Assembly (NCBI RefSeq): GCF_035946395.1
Contig: NZ_DASYZI010000140.1
Span: 1-64,000, forward strand
Direction: 5' to 3'
Length of the DNA: 64,000 nt
From: Actinocrinis sp035946395
GTDB taxonomy: Bacteria > Actinomycetota > Actinomycetes > Streptomycetales > Catenulisporaceae
In this document: in pieces, positions 47,337-55,244 of the stretch
How positions within the stretch are numbered: position 1 is the stretch's first letter
How the letters are laid out: every line of letters starts with the position of its first letter
Notes under the pieces: model-generated
Database searches by the model: none
What the model was told of the DNA's origin: nothing
The model's input: the letters and a program-made list of their open reading frames with translations, nothing else
Position numbers and translations under genes: made by a program

Positions 47337-48428
47337 ATGACCGACAGCGACGAATCCGCCCCGGCGGGCGACCCGGCCGAGGCGCCGACCATCGAGCTGG
47401 ACCTTCCGGGCCTGGCGTCCGGGCTCGCCTGTCCGTCCTGCGGCGCCGAGGTGCTGCCCGGGGACGGGTACTGCGAGGAGTGCGGCGCCGACCTGATGGT
47501 GCGCCGGGCCGCGCCGCCCGACGCCGCGCAGGCACCGTGCCCGGACTGCGCCGGGACCGCGTTCACCGACGGGTACTGCGACAACTGCGGCCGGCTCGCC
47601 CCCTCGTCGCGCGACCGGATCGAGCGGGACCTCGGCACCGTGGCCGGCGTGACCGACCGCGGGCTGCGGCACAGCCGCAACGAGGACGCGATGGCCTTCG
47701 CCGTGATCGGCGCGGACTCGGGCCGGACGGCGAGCGTCATCGTGGTCTGCGACGGCGTGTCGACCTCAGCCGAGCCGCAGCTCGCCTCGCAGATCGGCGT
47801 GGACACGTCGCTGGAGCACGTGGTGCACGCGCTGCGCCGGGGCGAGAGCGCCGCCGCGGCCGTCACCGCCGCGATCGACGCCGCGCAGGTCGCCGTCAGC
47901 GCCCTGGCCGACGACTATCCGGACCGCTCCACCGCGCCGTCGTGCACCATCGTCACCGCCGTGGTCGAACCCGGCCTGGTCACGGTGGGCTGGGTCGGCG
48001 ACAGCCGGGTCTACTGGCTGGCCGCCGACGGCGGGAGCTCGCGCCGGCTGACCGAGGACGACACCTGGGCCGGGCAGCTGATCGCCGGGGGAGCGGTCGA
48101 GGAGGCCGAGGCGTACAAGGCCCCGCACGCGCACGCGATCCTGCGCTGGCTCGGCCCGGACGCCCCGCCCGAGCCGGCGCACGTGCACGAGCTCCTCCCG
48201 GACGGCCCCGGCCTGGTGCTGGCGTGCAGCGACGGGCTGTGGAACTACGTCTGGGACGCCGACGAGCTGGCCCGGCTGGCCGCGGGTCACCACGAACTGC
48301 TTGCCAAGGCCGCCGCGCTCACCACGGTGGCCCTCGACGGCGGCGGCCAGGACAACATCACCGCAGTGCTGGCCGTCTACCCGCCCGACCCGCCCGCAGA
48401 GCCGTCCGAGTCCGAGTTAGAGTCCTGA
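47337..48428 (+). CDS. PP2C-type protein phosphatase with two zinc ribbons
   Basis: 363 residues. Two N-terminal Cys4 ribbons (Cys32/35/46/49 with DGYCEECG; Cys68/71/81/84 with DGYCDNCG) precede a PP2C domain: RHSRNEDA, VVCDGVS (metal Asp139), VGDSRVYW, CSDGLW and GQDNIT. Expected to remove phosphate from Ser/Thr, thereby opposing the kinase encoded just upstream. The stop is 12 bp before the VWA gene. Soluble, in contrast to the membrane PstP of mycobacteria. Confidence 0.92.
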   Translation: MTDSDESAPAGDPAEAPTIELDLPGLASGLACPSCGAEVLPGDGYCEECGADLMVRRAAPPDAAQAPCPDCAGTAFTDGYCDNCGRLAPSSRDRIERDLGTVAGVTDRGLRHSRNEDAMAFAVIGADSGRTASVIVVCDGVSTSAEPQLASQIGVDTSLEHVVHALRRGESAAAAVTAAIDAAQVAVSALADDYPDRSTAPSCTIVTAVVEPGLVTVGWVGDSRVYWLAADGGSSRRLTEDDTWAGQLIAGGAVEEAEAYKAPHAHAILRWLGPDAPPEPAHVHELLPDGPGLVLACSDGLWNYVWDADELARLAAGHHELLAKAAALTTVALDGGGQDNITAVLAVYPPDPPAEPSESELES

Positions 48429-48440
48429 GGTGATCGAACA

Positions 48441-49751
48441 GTGAGCACCGGCCTGCCGCAGTTCAGCGTCAGCGTCTACCAGAACGAATACCTGCCCGAA
48501 GGCGCGAACGAGGTCAACGCGATCGTCACGGTGACCTCCTCCGGCTCCACCGCCGGACCGTCCAACGCCCGCGCCGCCCAGGTCATCATGGTGGACTGCT
48601 CCGGCTCGATGGACTACCCGTCGACGAAGATGTCCGCCGCGCGGCAGGCCACGAAGGCGGCGATCGACGCGATCCGCGAGGGCGTGCCGTTCGCCGTGGT
48701 GGCCGGGACGCACGTGGCCCGGATGGTGTTCCCCAACACCGAGTACCTGGTGCCCGCCGACGCCTCCACCCGCGCCGCCGCGAAGGCCGCCGTGGACCGG
48801 CTCACCTCCGGTGGCGGCACCGCGATCGGCCAGTGGCTCGCGATGGCCGACCGGCTGTTCACCGGGCACGAGGACGCGATCAGGCACGCGATCCTGCTCA
48901 CCGACGGCAAGGACGAGCACGAGAGCCCGTCCGACCTCGACCAGGCCATCGCCCGCTGCGAGGGCCGGTTCACCTGCGACTGCCGGGGCGTCGGCACCGA
49001 CTGGGTCGTCGCCGAGCTGCGCCGGATCGCCGCGGGGCTGCTCGGCACGGTGGACATCGTGGCCGACCCGAGCGGCCTGGCCGCCGACTTCCGGCAGATG
49101 GTCGAGGGCGCGATGGGCAAGGCGGTCGCGGACGTGCGGCTGCGCCTGTGGTCCCCGCAGGGCGCATCGGTCAAGTTCGTCAAGCAGGTCGCGCCGAGCG
49201 TGGCGGACCTGACCGGCAAGCGCCTACAGACCGGCCCGCTGGCCGGTGACTACCCGACCGGCGCGTGGGGCGCCGAGTCGCGCGACTACCACGTCTGCGT
49301 CGCGGTGCGCGCCGGATCGGTGGGCGACGAGATGCTGGCCGGCCGCGCCTCGCTGGTGTCGATCGACTCCTCCGGGCAGGCCGAGGTCCTCGGCCAGGGC
49401 CTGGTGCGCGCGGTGTGGACCGACGACGCGGCGCTGTCCACGAAGCTCAACCGGCAGGTCGCGCACTACACCGGGCAGGCCGAGCTGGCCGACGCGATCC
49501 AGGAGGGCCTGGAGGCGCGCAAGAACGGCGACTTCGACACGGCCACCGCGAAGCTCGGCCGGGCCGTCCAGCTCGCGAGCGAGTCGGGCAACGAGGAGAC
49601 GACGAAGCTGCTGCGCAAGGTGGTCGACGTCGAGGACCCGGCGACCGGTACGGTGCGCCTGAAGGCGCGCGTCAACGACGCGGACGAGATGGCCCTGGAC
49701 ACCAGGTCGAGCAAGACCGTCCGGGTCGGCAAGGGCAACAACCAAGGCTGA
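48441..49751 (+). CDS. VWA-domain protein of the PknG operon
   Basis: 436 residues from GTG. Von Willebrand A domain from about 45 to 220 with an intact metal-ion-dependent adhesion site (DCSGS, residues 52-56; a later Thr in SGGGTAIG and Asp in LLTDGKDEHES). The C-terminal half contains beta strands and a helical pair. Cytosolic VWA proteins often act as co-chaperones or assembly platforms. No zinc ribbon in this member. Sits between the phosphatase and FHA genes with gaps of 12 and 43 bp. Confidence 0.9.
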   Translation: MSTGLPQFSVSVYQNEYLPEGANEVNAIVTVTSSGSTAGPSNARAAQVIMVDCSGSMDYPSTKMSAARQATKAAIDAIREGVPFAVVAGTHVARMVFPNTEYLVPADASTRAAAKAAVDRLTSGGGTAIGQWLAMADRLFTGHEDAIRHAILLTDGKDEHESPSDLDQAIARCEGRFTCDCRGVGTDWVVAELRRIAAGLLGTVDIVADPSGLAADFRQMVEGAMGKAVADVRLRLWSPQGASVKFVKQVAPSVADLTGKRLQTGPLAGDYPTGAWGAESRDYHVCVAVRAGSVGDEMLAGRASLVSIDSSGQAEVLGQGLVRAVWTDDAALSTKLNRQVAHYTGQAELADAIQEGLEARKNGDFDTATAKLGRAVQLASESGNEETTKLLRKVVDVEDPATGTVRLKARVNDADEMALDTRSSKTVRVGKGNNQG

Positions 49752-49794
49752 GCCGGACGGCAGGAACGCGACGAGAGGATCGGGGTGGCTTTCG

Positions 49795-50697
49795 ATGGCG
49801 CTGTGTCCCGCCGGGCATGAGTCGCAGACCGCGGACTACTGCGACACCTGCGGCGCGCTGATGGGCGGCGCGCCGGTCACGGCCGCGCCCATGTCGGCCG
49901 CGGCCGCACCGGCCGTGCCGGCCGCAGCGCAAGGCGCGGGCGGCACATGCCCGCAGTGCGGAGCCGAGCGCGGCGGCCGTTTCTGCGAGGAGTGCGGGTT
50001 CGACTACGAGATGGCTGAGCTCGTGCCGCCGCCCGTGACATCCGGGCCCGCGCAGACACTGAGTCAGCAGACATTGAGTCAACAGGCACCAGGTCAGCAG
50101 ACACTGAGCCAACAAACACCGGGCAAACAGACACCGGCTCAGAACTCGGATCCGCTCGCGAAGACCGTCGAAGCCGGCCCGGACTACGACTTCGACGCCG
50201 AGTTCGAGAAGGCCGAGCGCGAGTTCGCGGCCTCCGGCAGCCGGCCCGGGACGTCGACCGCGCCCGAACAGGCTGGTCCTGCCGTTGCGCCGCGCCAGCT
50301 CGCGGCCCTGGTCGTCGCCGATCGCGCGTACTACGACGCGCAGATCGAGCGCGGCGACATCGTCGAGGGCGAATTCCCGTTCCCGAAGTACCCCGGCGAG
50401 CGCCGCTTCGTGCTGGACGCCGACCGGATCAGGATCGGCCGCGCCTCGGTCAGCCGGGGCATCGCGGTGGAGATCGACCTGACCGGGCCGCCGCTCGACC
50501 CCGCGGTCTCCCACCTGCACGCCCAGTTGCTGCGCGCGGCGGACGGCTCGTGGTCGGTGGTGGATCTCGACTCCGCCAACGGCACCCGCCTCAACGGCGC
50601 CGAGGATCCGCTGCCCGCCGAGACCGAGGTGCCGGTCGGCGTGGGCGACCGCATCCACCTCGGCGTGTGGACCACGCTCATTCTCGAAGAGGCCTGA
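49795..50697 (+). CDS. FHA-domain protein with zinc ribbons and Gln/Thr repeats
   Basis: 300 residues. N-terminal ribbon-like sites (Cys4, Cys16, Cys19 and Cys52/55/64/67), then QTLSQQ-type repeats (about 87-116), an acidic stretch (DPLAKTVEAGPDYDFDAEFEKAE split over 119-141) and a C-terminal FHA domain (about 205-298: RIRIGR, AVSHLHAQL, SANGTRLNG). FHA domains bind phosphothreonine. By position it is the likely substrate or effector of the kinase, as GarA is for PknG; the Thr residues in the repeats and in KTVEAG are candidate phosphosites. Last gene of the operon, followed by a strong hairpin. Confidence 0.9.
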   Translation: MALCPAGHESQTADYCDTCGALMGGAPVTAAPMSAAAAPAVPAAAQGAGGTCPQCGAERGGRFCEECGFDYEMAELVPPPVTSGPAQTLSQQTLSQQAPGQQTLSQQTPGKQTPAQNSDPLAKTVEAGPDYDFDAEFEKAEREFAASGSRPGTSTAPEQAGPAVAPRQLAALVVADRAYYDAQIERGDIVEGEFPFPKYPGERRFVLDADRIRIGRASVSRGIAVEIDLTGPPLDPAVSHLHAQLLRAADGSWSVVDLDSANGTRLNGAEDPLPAETEVPVGVGDRIHLGVWTTLILEEA

Positions 50698-50707
50698 GAA
50701 AGATGCT

Positions 50708-50751
50708 CCGTGATCCCGCCGCGCGGCGCCGACCGCGCGGCGGGATCACGG
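50708..50751. terminator. 19-bp perfect hairpin at the end of the PknG operon
   Basis: Arms 50708-50726 and 50733-50751 pair without a mismatch over 19 bp, with a 6-nt loop, 11 bp after the FHA stop and 68 bp from the stop of the convergent DUF397 gene. Confidence 0.9.
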
Positions 50752-50818
50752 ATGCCGCCCGTTTCCCGCACGGCCGGGCAGCGTGGTGCATTTCGGATGT
50801 CGGCTCAGGTCACGCGGT

Positions 50819-51064
50819 TCAGATCATGCCGTCGAACTCGCCGTCCTTGACTCCGGCGACGAAGGCGACCATCTCGGCGCGGGTGTAGACCAGCGCCGGG
50901 CCGTGCGGGTCGCGCGAGTTGCGCACCGCGACGGCGCCGTCCGCGAGCGCCGCGACCTCGACGCAGTTGCCGTTGTAGCCGCTGTGGCTGCTCTTGCGCC
51001 ACACGGCGCCGTCCAGCCCGTCGGCCGACATGCCGTTGACGATGTTCTGGTTCTGCGCTGCCAT
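50819..51064 (-). CDS. DUF397 protein
   Basis: 81 residues from ATG at 51064 with GAGGGG just upstream. WRKSSHSGYNGNCVEVA near residue 22 and RDPHGPAL are the family's diagnostic blocks. In actinomycetes such proteins are encoded beside Scr1-like HTH regulators and are believed to be their partners, possibly in a toxin-antitoxin-like arrangement. Here the HTH gene lies upstream on the same strand, 276 bp away. Confidence 0.93.
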   Translation of the reverse strand: MAAQNQNIVNGMSADGLDGAVWRKSSHSGYNGNCVEVAALADGAVAVRNSRDPHGPALVYTRAEMVAFVAGVKDGEFDGMI

Positions 51065-51080
51065 GGCCCCTCGCTCTCCT

Positions 51081-51126
51081 CTGAATACACAGTCTTCTGA
51101 ACACAGTCTTCTGAATACGCAGTTCA
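51081..51126 (+). repeat. Three-unit tandem repeat upstream of the DUF397 gene
   Basis: Units of 16, 14 and 16 bp (CTGAATACACAGTCTT, CTGAACACAGTCTT, CTGAATACGCAGTTCA) lie 17-62 bp upstream of the DUF397 start, in the probable promoter region. Could be regulator sites. Confidence 0.65.
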
Positions 51127-51340
51127 ACCGAGTGCACGATCCGTATGCACGAGTCACTTGCACGTGCATCCGCCTAACGCAAAGTAGCACCGCCGCAGCC
51201 GGTTGCAAACGAGGACATGAGAATCAGAATGTTGCCGAAAGGGTGCCTGAAGGCCAGGTCCGGCGGAGCGTCAGAATAGGTCGGGACTTAGACGAAGAAG
51301 AAAGCGGCCCGCCTCGGCGCAGACGTGCCGCGGGCGGGGA

Positions 51341-52213
51341 TCAGATCTCCTCGCGCACTTTCATCAGGAGCTGCCGGCTGCGCGCCGGGGTCTCCGCCTC
51401 CACGGCCAGCCGGTCCAGCGCACGGCTGTAGATCTCGACCTCCTCGGCCTTCTCCAGGTAGAGCGCGCCGGCCAGGTGCTCGACGTACACGATGTCCGCG
51501 AGCTCCGTCTCGGCGAACCGCAGCAGCGTGAACGGGCCCTCCGCGCCGTATCCGCTGGTCTGGTAGGGCACGATCTGCAACGAGATGTGCGGCTGCGTGG
51601 TCATCTCCAGCAGGTGGTCGATCTGCTTGCGCAGCACCCGCGGCCCGCCGAGGCGCCGGTAGAGCACCGACTCGTCGATGACGACCCACAGCTTCGGCGC
51701 CGACCTGCCGAGCAGGATCTTCTGTCGCTGCATGCGCAGATGCACTTTGCGTTCCGTCTCGCGGTTCGCGTTCTCCGGGCGGCCGCGACTGGCGATGGCC
51801 ATCGCGTACTCCTCGGTCTGTAGCAGCCCCGGCACGAACTGGAGCTCGTACGCCTTGATCTGGGTGGCGGCCTCCTCCAGGCCCACGTAGTCCTCGAACC
51901 ACTTGGGCATCAGGTCGCCGAAGGCGTGCCACCAGCCGTGCACGTTCGACTTCGCGACCAGGTCGAGGACCTTCGCCCGCTCCGTGTCGTCGATCACGCC
52001 GTAGAGGGTGAGCAGGTCGGCGACGTCGCGCTCCTTGAAGCCGACCCGGCCGCTCTCCATCCGGCTCAGCTTCGACTCCGACCCGCGGATGCTGTACGCG
52101 GCCGACGACCGGCTGATCCCGGCGTGCTCCCGCAGCCTGCGCAGTTGAGTGCCGAGAATCAGCCGTCTTACTGTCGGACCGAGCGGCTGATCCTCCTTGG
52201 GATCGTCGAACAC
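51341..52213 (-). CDS. Scr1/DUF5753-type helix-turn-helix regulator
   Basis: 290 residues. An N-terminal HTH (about 18-75, with LRRLREHAGISRSSAA and SKLSRMESG) precedes the DUF5753 ligand-like domain, recognised by FVPGLLQTEEYA and later strands such as HISLQIVPYQ. Members with DUF397 partners regulate development, antibiotic production or a linked gene. Divergent from a DUF574 methyltransferase gene, with 116 bp of relatively AT-rich sequence between. Confidence 0.92.
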   Translation of the reverse strand: MFDDPKEDQPLGPTVRRLILGTQLRRLREHAGISRSSAAYSIRGSESKLSRMESGRVGFKERDVADLLTLYGVIDDTERAKVLDLVAKSNVHGWWHAFGDLMPKWFEDYVGLEEAATQIKAYELQFVPGLLQTEEYAMAIASRGRPENANRETERKVHLRMQRQKILLGRSAPKLWVVIDESVLYRRLGGPRVLRKQIDHLLEMTTQPHISLQIVPYQTSGYGAEGPFTLLRFAETELADIVYVEHLAGALYLEKAEEVEIYSRALDRLAVEAETPARSRQLLMKVREEI

Positions 52214-52329
52214 GGCGATGAACTCCTCACATCGAACTTCTTGGCGCGTTTACGATTCTATTACGTGTCCTTACGCTAAGTTAAGTGCCGTCAGCTTTCT
52301 GGTTGTGCAAATGCGCCGGGAGACCGCAT

Positions 52330-53169
52330 ATGACGAAGAACACTGTCATCCCGTCCGAACCCTCCGTCCCGGTGGGCGTCGATCCGACCAGGGCGAGTAT
52401 CGCCCGAGTGTACGACGCATTCCTCAACGGCAAGGACAACTACGAGGTCGACCGGGCGGTGCTGCGCGGGGTGCAGAAGGCCGCCCCCGAGGCGGTGGAC
52501 CTGGCCTTCGAGAATCGCGGGTTCCTGATCCGCGCCTGCCGTTTCCTCGCCTCGCAGACCGGCGTCGATCAGTTCCTCGACTGCGGCTCGGGCCTGCCCA
52601 CCGCGGAGAACGTGCATCAGGTCGTGCAGCGGCTCAACCCGGACGCGACGGTCGTGTACCTCGACAACGATCCGGTGGTGCTCGCCCACGGCCGCGCGCT
52701 GCTGGAGGAGAACGAGCTGACCCACCTGGTGTCCGCGAACATCTTCGACCCGCGCGAGGTGCTCGGCAACGAGGAGGTCCGCGACCGGATCGACTTCACC
52801 AGGCCGCTGGTGTTCCTCCAGATGGGCACGCTGCACCACTACAACGGCGGTCGCGAGCGGCCCGCGCAGATCATGCGGGAGTTCATCGACGCGCTGCCGT
52901 CCGGCTCGTACGTGGCGATAAGCCACTTCTTCGACCCGGAGAACCAGTACAGCGAGGTGGCCCGCAAGATGGAGGAGATGTTCCTGCACAGCATGATGGG
53001 CTCGGGCACCTTCCGCACGCGGGCGGAACTGCTTGAGCTGTTCGACGGGCTCGAACTGGTCGACCCGGGCCTGACCCTGTGCGCCGACTGGTGGCCGGAC
53101 GGGCCGCGGCTCAAGCCGCTGAACCAGGTGCAGCAGTGCATCGCCGGGGCCGTCGGCCGCAAGCCTTGA
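52330..53169 (+). CDS. DUF574-type SAM-dependent methyltransferase
   Basis: 279 residues. VDPTRASIARVYDAFLNGKDNY is the family's opening (only part quoted matches: ARVYDAFLNGKDNY), FLDCGSGLPT is SAM motif I and VVYLDNDP carries the ribose-binding Asp. This family (PF04672) is expanded in actinomycetes, often beside DUF397/HTH pairs; substrates are mostly unknown. The ATG at 52330 has a GGGAGA upstream. Ends before a terminator shared with the chitinase gene. Confidence 0.9.
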   Translation: MTKNTVIPSEPSVPVGVDPTRASIARVYDAFLNGKDNYEVDRAVLRGVQKAAPEAVDLAFENRGFLIRACRFLASQTGVDQFLDCGSGLPTAENVHQVVQRLNPDATVVYLDNDPVVLAHGRALLEENELTHLVSANIFDPREVLGNEEVRDRIDFTRPLVFLQMGTLHHYNGGRERPAQIMREFIDALPSGSYVAISHFFDPENQYSEVARKMEEMFLHSMMGSGTFRTRAELLELFDGLELVDPGLTLCADWWPDGPRLKPLNQVQQCIAGAVGRKP

Positions 53170-53192
53170 CCGGACGCCGGTCCACTCGCTGG

Positions 53193-53232
53193 GCCGTGTG
53201 CGCCCCTGCGGGGGTCCGGAGGCGCACACGGC
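53193..53232. terminator. 12-bp hairpin between methyltransferase and chitinase genes
   Basis: GCCGTGTGCGCC (53193-53204) pairs with GGCGCACACGGC (53221-53232), separated by a 16-nt GC-rich loop; the genes converge on it. Confidence 0.7.
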
Positions 53233-53247
53233 TTCGCGATCCGGCCG

Positions 53248-54804
53248 TCAGCCGGTGTACTGGACGATGATCTTCGTGAAGTCGTACGGGTTCTGCGTGA
53301 TGTTCGAGCACGTACCCGGTGCCCACGGCTCGACCGCGCCGGCCGGGCACTGGTAGTCCCGGTTCACCGACCAGAACGAGAACCAGGCCGGGTGGTTGGC
53401 CTTCACGAAGCCCAGCAGGGTGCTGAAATCGGACTGGGTGAACAGCTCCGAGGGCTGGTCGGTGTGGCCGTTCATGATCTGGAAGCCCATGTGCGACCAG
53501 GCCGTCGCGGCACTCCAGCCGTAGATCGACTCCAGCTGTCCCGCCGCGTCGTTCGCGACGGCCTCGGTCTGCGCGACCTCCGTGCCCGAAGTCAGGCCGG
53601 TGTCGAAGTCCATGATGTTGACGATGTCCAGCCGGGCGCCGTTCGCGATCGCCTGCTTGATCTCGTCGGTGCCGGTGCCGGGGAATCCGACCGTGGTCAT
53701 CGGGATGGTCAGCGAGACCTTCAGGCCCGGGTTGTCCGACTCGATGATCTTGATCGCGCCGAACCGGACCGCGGTGTTCGAGTCCAGCGCGGTGTTCTCG
53801 TAGTCGAAGTCCACCCGGGTCAGCCTGTACTTGGTGATCATCTGCTGGTACGCGCCGGCCAGCGCGGAGGCCGAGCCGCAGGTCGAGCCGAGCTCGGTGC
53901 CGTTGTAGCCGCCGAAGGACACCGCGACGTCGCCGCCGGCCGCGCGGATCGTGTTGATGTCGGCCGCCACGGCCGTGTCCGAGGAGACCGGCATCGAGGA
54001 GTTGCCGTCCCACGCGGGCGTGCACCCGCCGGAGTCGAGCACGAAGGCGAGGTTGTACTGCGTCTCTCCGGAGCCGCTGATGATCGAGGACATCGCCGCC
54101 GGGCTGTTGTCGACCGGCATGAAGTACACCGGGTGCGTGAACGAGCCGGTACCGCCGGTCGAGGTGACTGACGCGGACGGCGACGGCGAGGCGCTCGGTG
54201 ATGACGACGGCGAGGGCGAAGGCGAAGCGCTCGTCGCGGACGGCGACGGCGAGGGGGAGCCGCCGGTGCCTGCCGGGCCGGTGAGCGCGAGGTCGTCGGC
54301 GTAGTAGGTGCCCTGCGCGTACCAGCCGTGTACGTACACCTGCACGCTGGTCTGGCTCGCGCCGGTGGTGAACGTCGTCGAAAGCTGCTGCCATGAGGTC
54401 GCCGACGGGGTCCAGTTGGAGGTACCGCCGGTGATCCCGATGTAGACGTACGCGCCCTCGACATAGCCGGAAAGCGTGTAACTGGTGTTCGCGAGCACGG
54501 AGACGGTCTGCGTGCACTGAGCGTCGTCCGAGTTGGTCGCGGCGCCGGCCAGCGCGTAGCTGCCGGAGTGCACCGGCGAGCCGACGACGGACCCGGTGCC
54601 CGCGTCGCAGGACCAGCCGGTCAGGTTGCCGGACTCGAATCCGGGGTTCGCCAGCAGGTTGGTGGTCGCCGCCCCGGCGGGCACGGCGAGGGCCGCGACG
54701 AGCCCCATGCCGCCGGCCGTCATGGCGAGCGCGGCGGCCGCGGCGGCGAGGCGCCTCGGCGGCCGGGCACCGCTTCGGTGAGCACTGTTTAGGACTGGAC
54801 GCAC
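53248..54804 (-). CDS. Secreted GH18 chitinase with N-terminal carbohydrate-binding module
   Basis: 518 residues from GTG at 54804 with AAGGAG at 7 nt. Signal peptide (about 1-45), a beta-sandwich carbohydrate-binding module (NLLANPGFESGNLTGW to YYADDLALTGP), a Ser/Pro-rich linker, then GH18. The catalytic loop reads RVDFDYEN with the acid Glu in place; the first Asp of the DxxDxDxE motif is Thr, as in the other chitinase of this window. SFGGYNG is the conserved strand-3 motif. Expected to degrade chitin outside the cell. Two DasR-like operators lie 155 and 185 bp upstream. Confidence 0.9.
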   Translation of the reverse strand: MRPVLNSAHRSGARPPRRLAAAAAALAMTAGGMGLVAALAVPAGAATTNLLANPGFESGNLTGWSCDAGTGSVVGSPVHSGSYALAGAATNSDDAQCTQTVSVLANTSYTLSGYVEGAYVYIGITGGTSNWTPSATSWQQLSTTFTTGASQTSVQVYVHGWYAQGTYYADDLALTGPAGTGGSPSPSPSATSASPSPSPSSSPSASPSPSASVTSTGGTGSFTHPVYFMPVDNSPAAMSSIISGSGETQYNLAFVLDSGGCTPAWDGNSSMPVSSDTAVAADINTIRAAGGDVAVSFGGYNGTELGSTCGSASALAGAYQQMITKYRLTRVDFDYENTALDSNTAVRFGAIKIIESDNPGLKVSLTIPMTTVGFPGTGTDEIKQAIANGARLDIVNIMDFDTGLTSGTEVAQTEAVANDAAGQLESIYGWSAATAWSHMGFQIMNGHTDQPSELFTQSDFSTLLGFVKANHPAWFSFWSVNRDYQCPAGAVEPWAPGTCSNITQNPYDFTKIIVQYTG

Positions 54805-54958
54805 GAAGCGCTCCTTGTCATCGGTACAGCGGCATGCCGCAGAAGGCTGACGTGTACTGGAACGTGCGGTGATCCGGGTCGCCGTACCGGAGGAGAGCTG
54901 TTGCCGTGTGCATGTGTGCCGGGCACTGGTTCATCGCGCACGGGTGTATCGAGCACTG

Positions 54959-54970
54959 TGGTCCAGACCA
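54959..54970. promoter_or_regulatory. DasR-like operator (dre) 1 before the first chitinase
   Basis: TGGTCCAGACCA differs from the dre core TGGTCTAGACCA at one position. Its near edge lies 155 bp upstream of the chitinase start. DasR is a GntR repressor released by glucosamine phosphates, and chitinase genes are classic targets. Confidence 0.65.
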
Positions 54971-54988
54971 TTGTGCTCTGTCAAGGTA

Positions 54989-55000
54989 TGGTCTGGACCA
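54989..55000. promoter_or_regulatory. DasR-like operator (dre) 2 before the first chitinase
   Basis: TGGTCTGGACCA, one mismatch to the dre core, exactly 30 bp from the first site, about three helical turns, so two dimers could bind the same face. It is the reverse complement of site 1. Confidence 0.65.
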
Positions 55001-55011
55001 ATTTCGGGCCG

Positions 55012-55143
55012 TCAGCGGCCGGACCGCCGTGCGACGCGCGCGAGTGCCACACCTGCCGCCAGTACTGACATGCCGAGCGCCAGCGGCCACTTCGAGGCGG
55101 TCCCGGTCGCGGCCAGTACGCACGGGTAGCCACACTCGTTGTG
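55012..55143 (-). pseudogene. Orphan class E sortase sorting signal
   Basis: A 43-codon stop-to-stop frame reads CVLAATGTASKWPLALG, then a hydrophobic stretch and ends VARRSGR. This is a complete cell-wall sorting signal: LAxTG motif, membrane helix, positive tail. No ATG, GTG or TTG is in the frame, and the stop at 55144-55146 cuts it from any upstream protein. It is the C-terminus of a lost wall protein, or a gene whose frame is broken. The remaining intergenic sequence 54805-55244 holds only the operators described. Confidence 0.6.
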
Positions 55144-55244
55144 TTAGGGCCGTGCCGCGGCACTTCCACTCTTTCGGCGCAGCTCCGTTGCGGTGAAGGA
55201 GGGAGGAGACTGATATATCAAGCTATTAATTCTTGCTGCGCCGC

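Noticed and set aside
44888..47866. A 992-codon open frame on the minus strand opposite the PknG gene, and similar long frames such as 28481-31141 minus
   Set aside because: Antisense frames are open by GC bias alone; the plus-strand products have clear domains and the antisense products have none.
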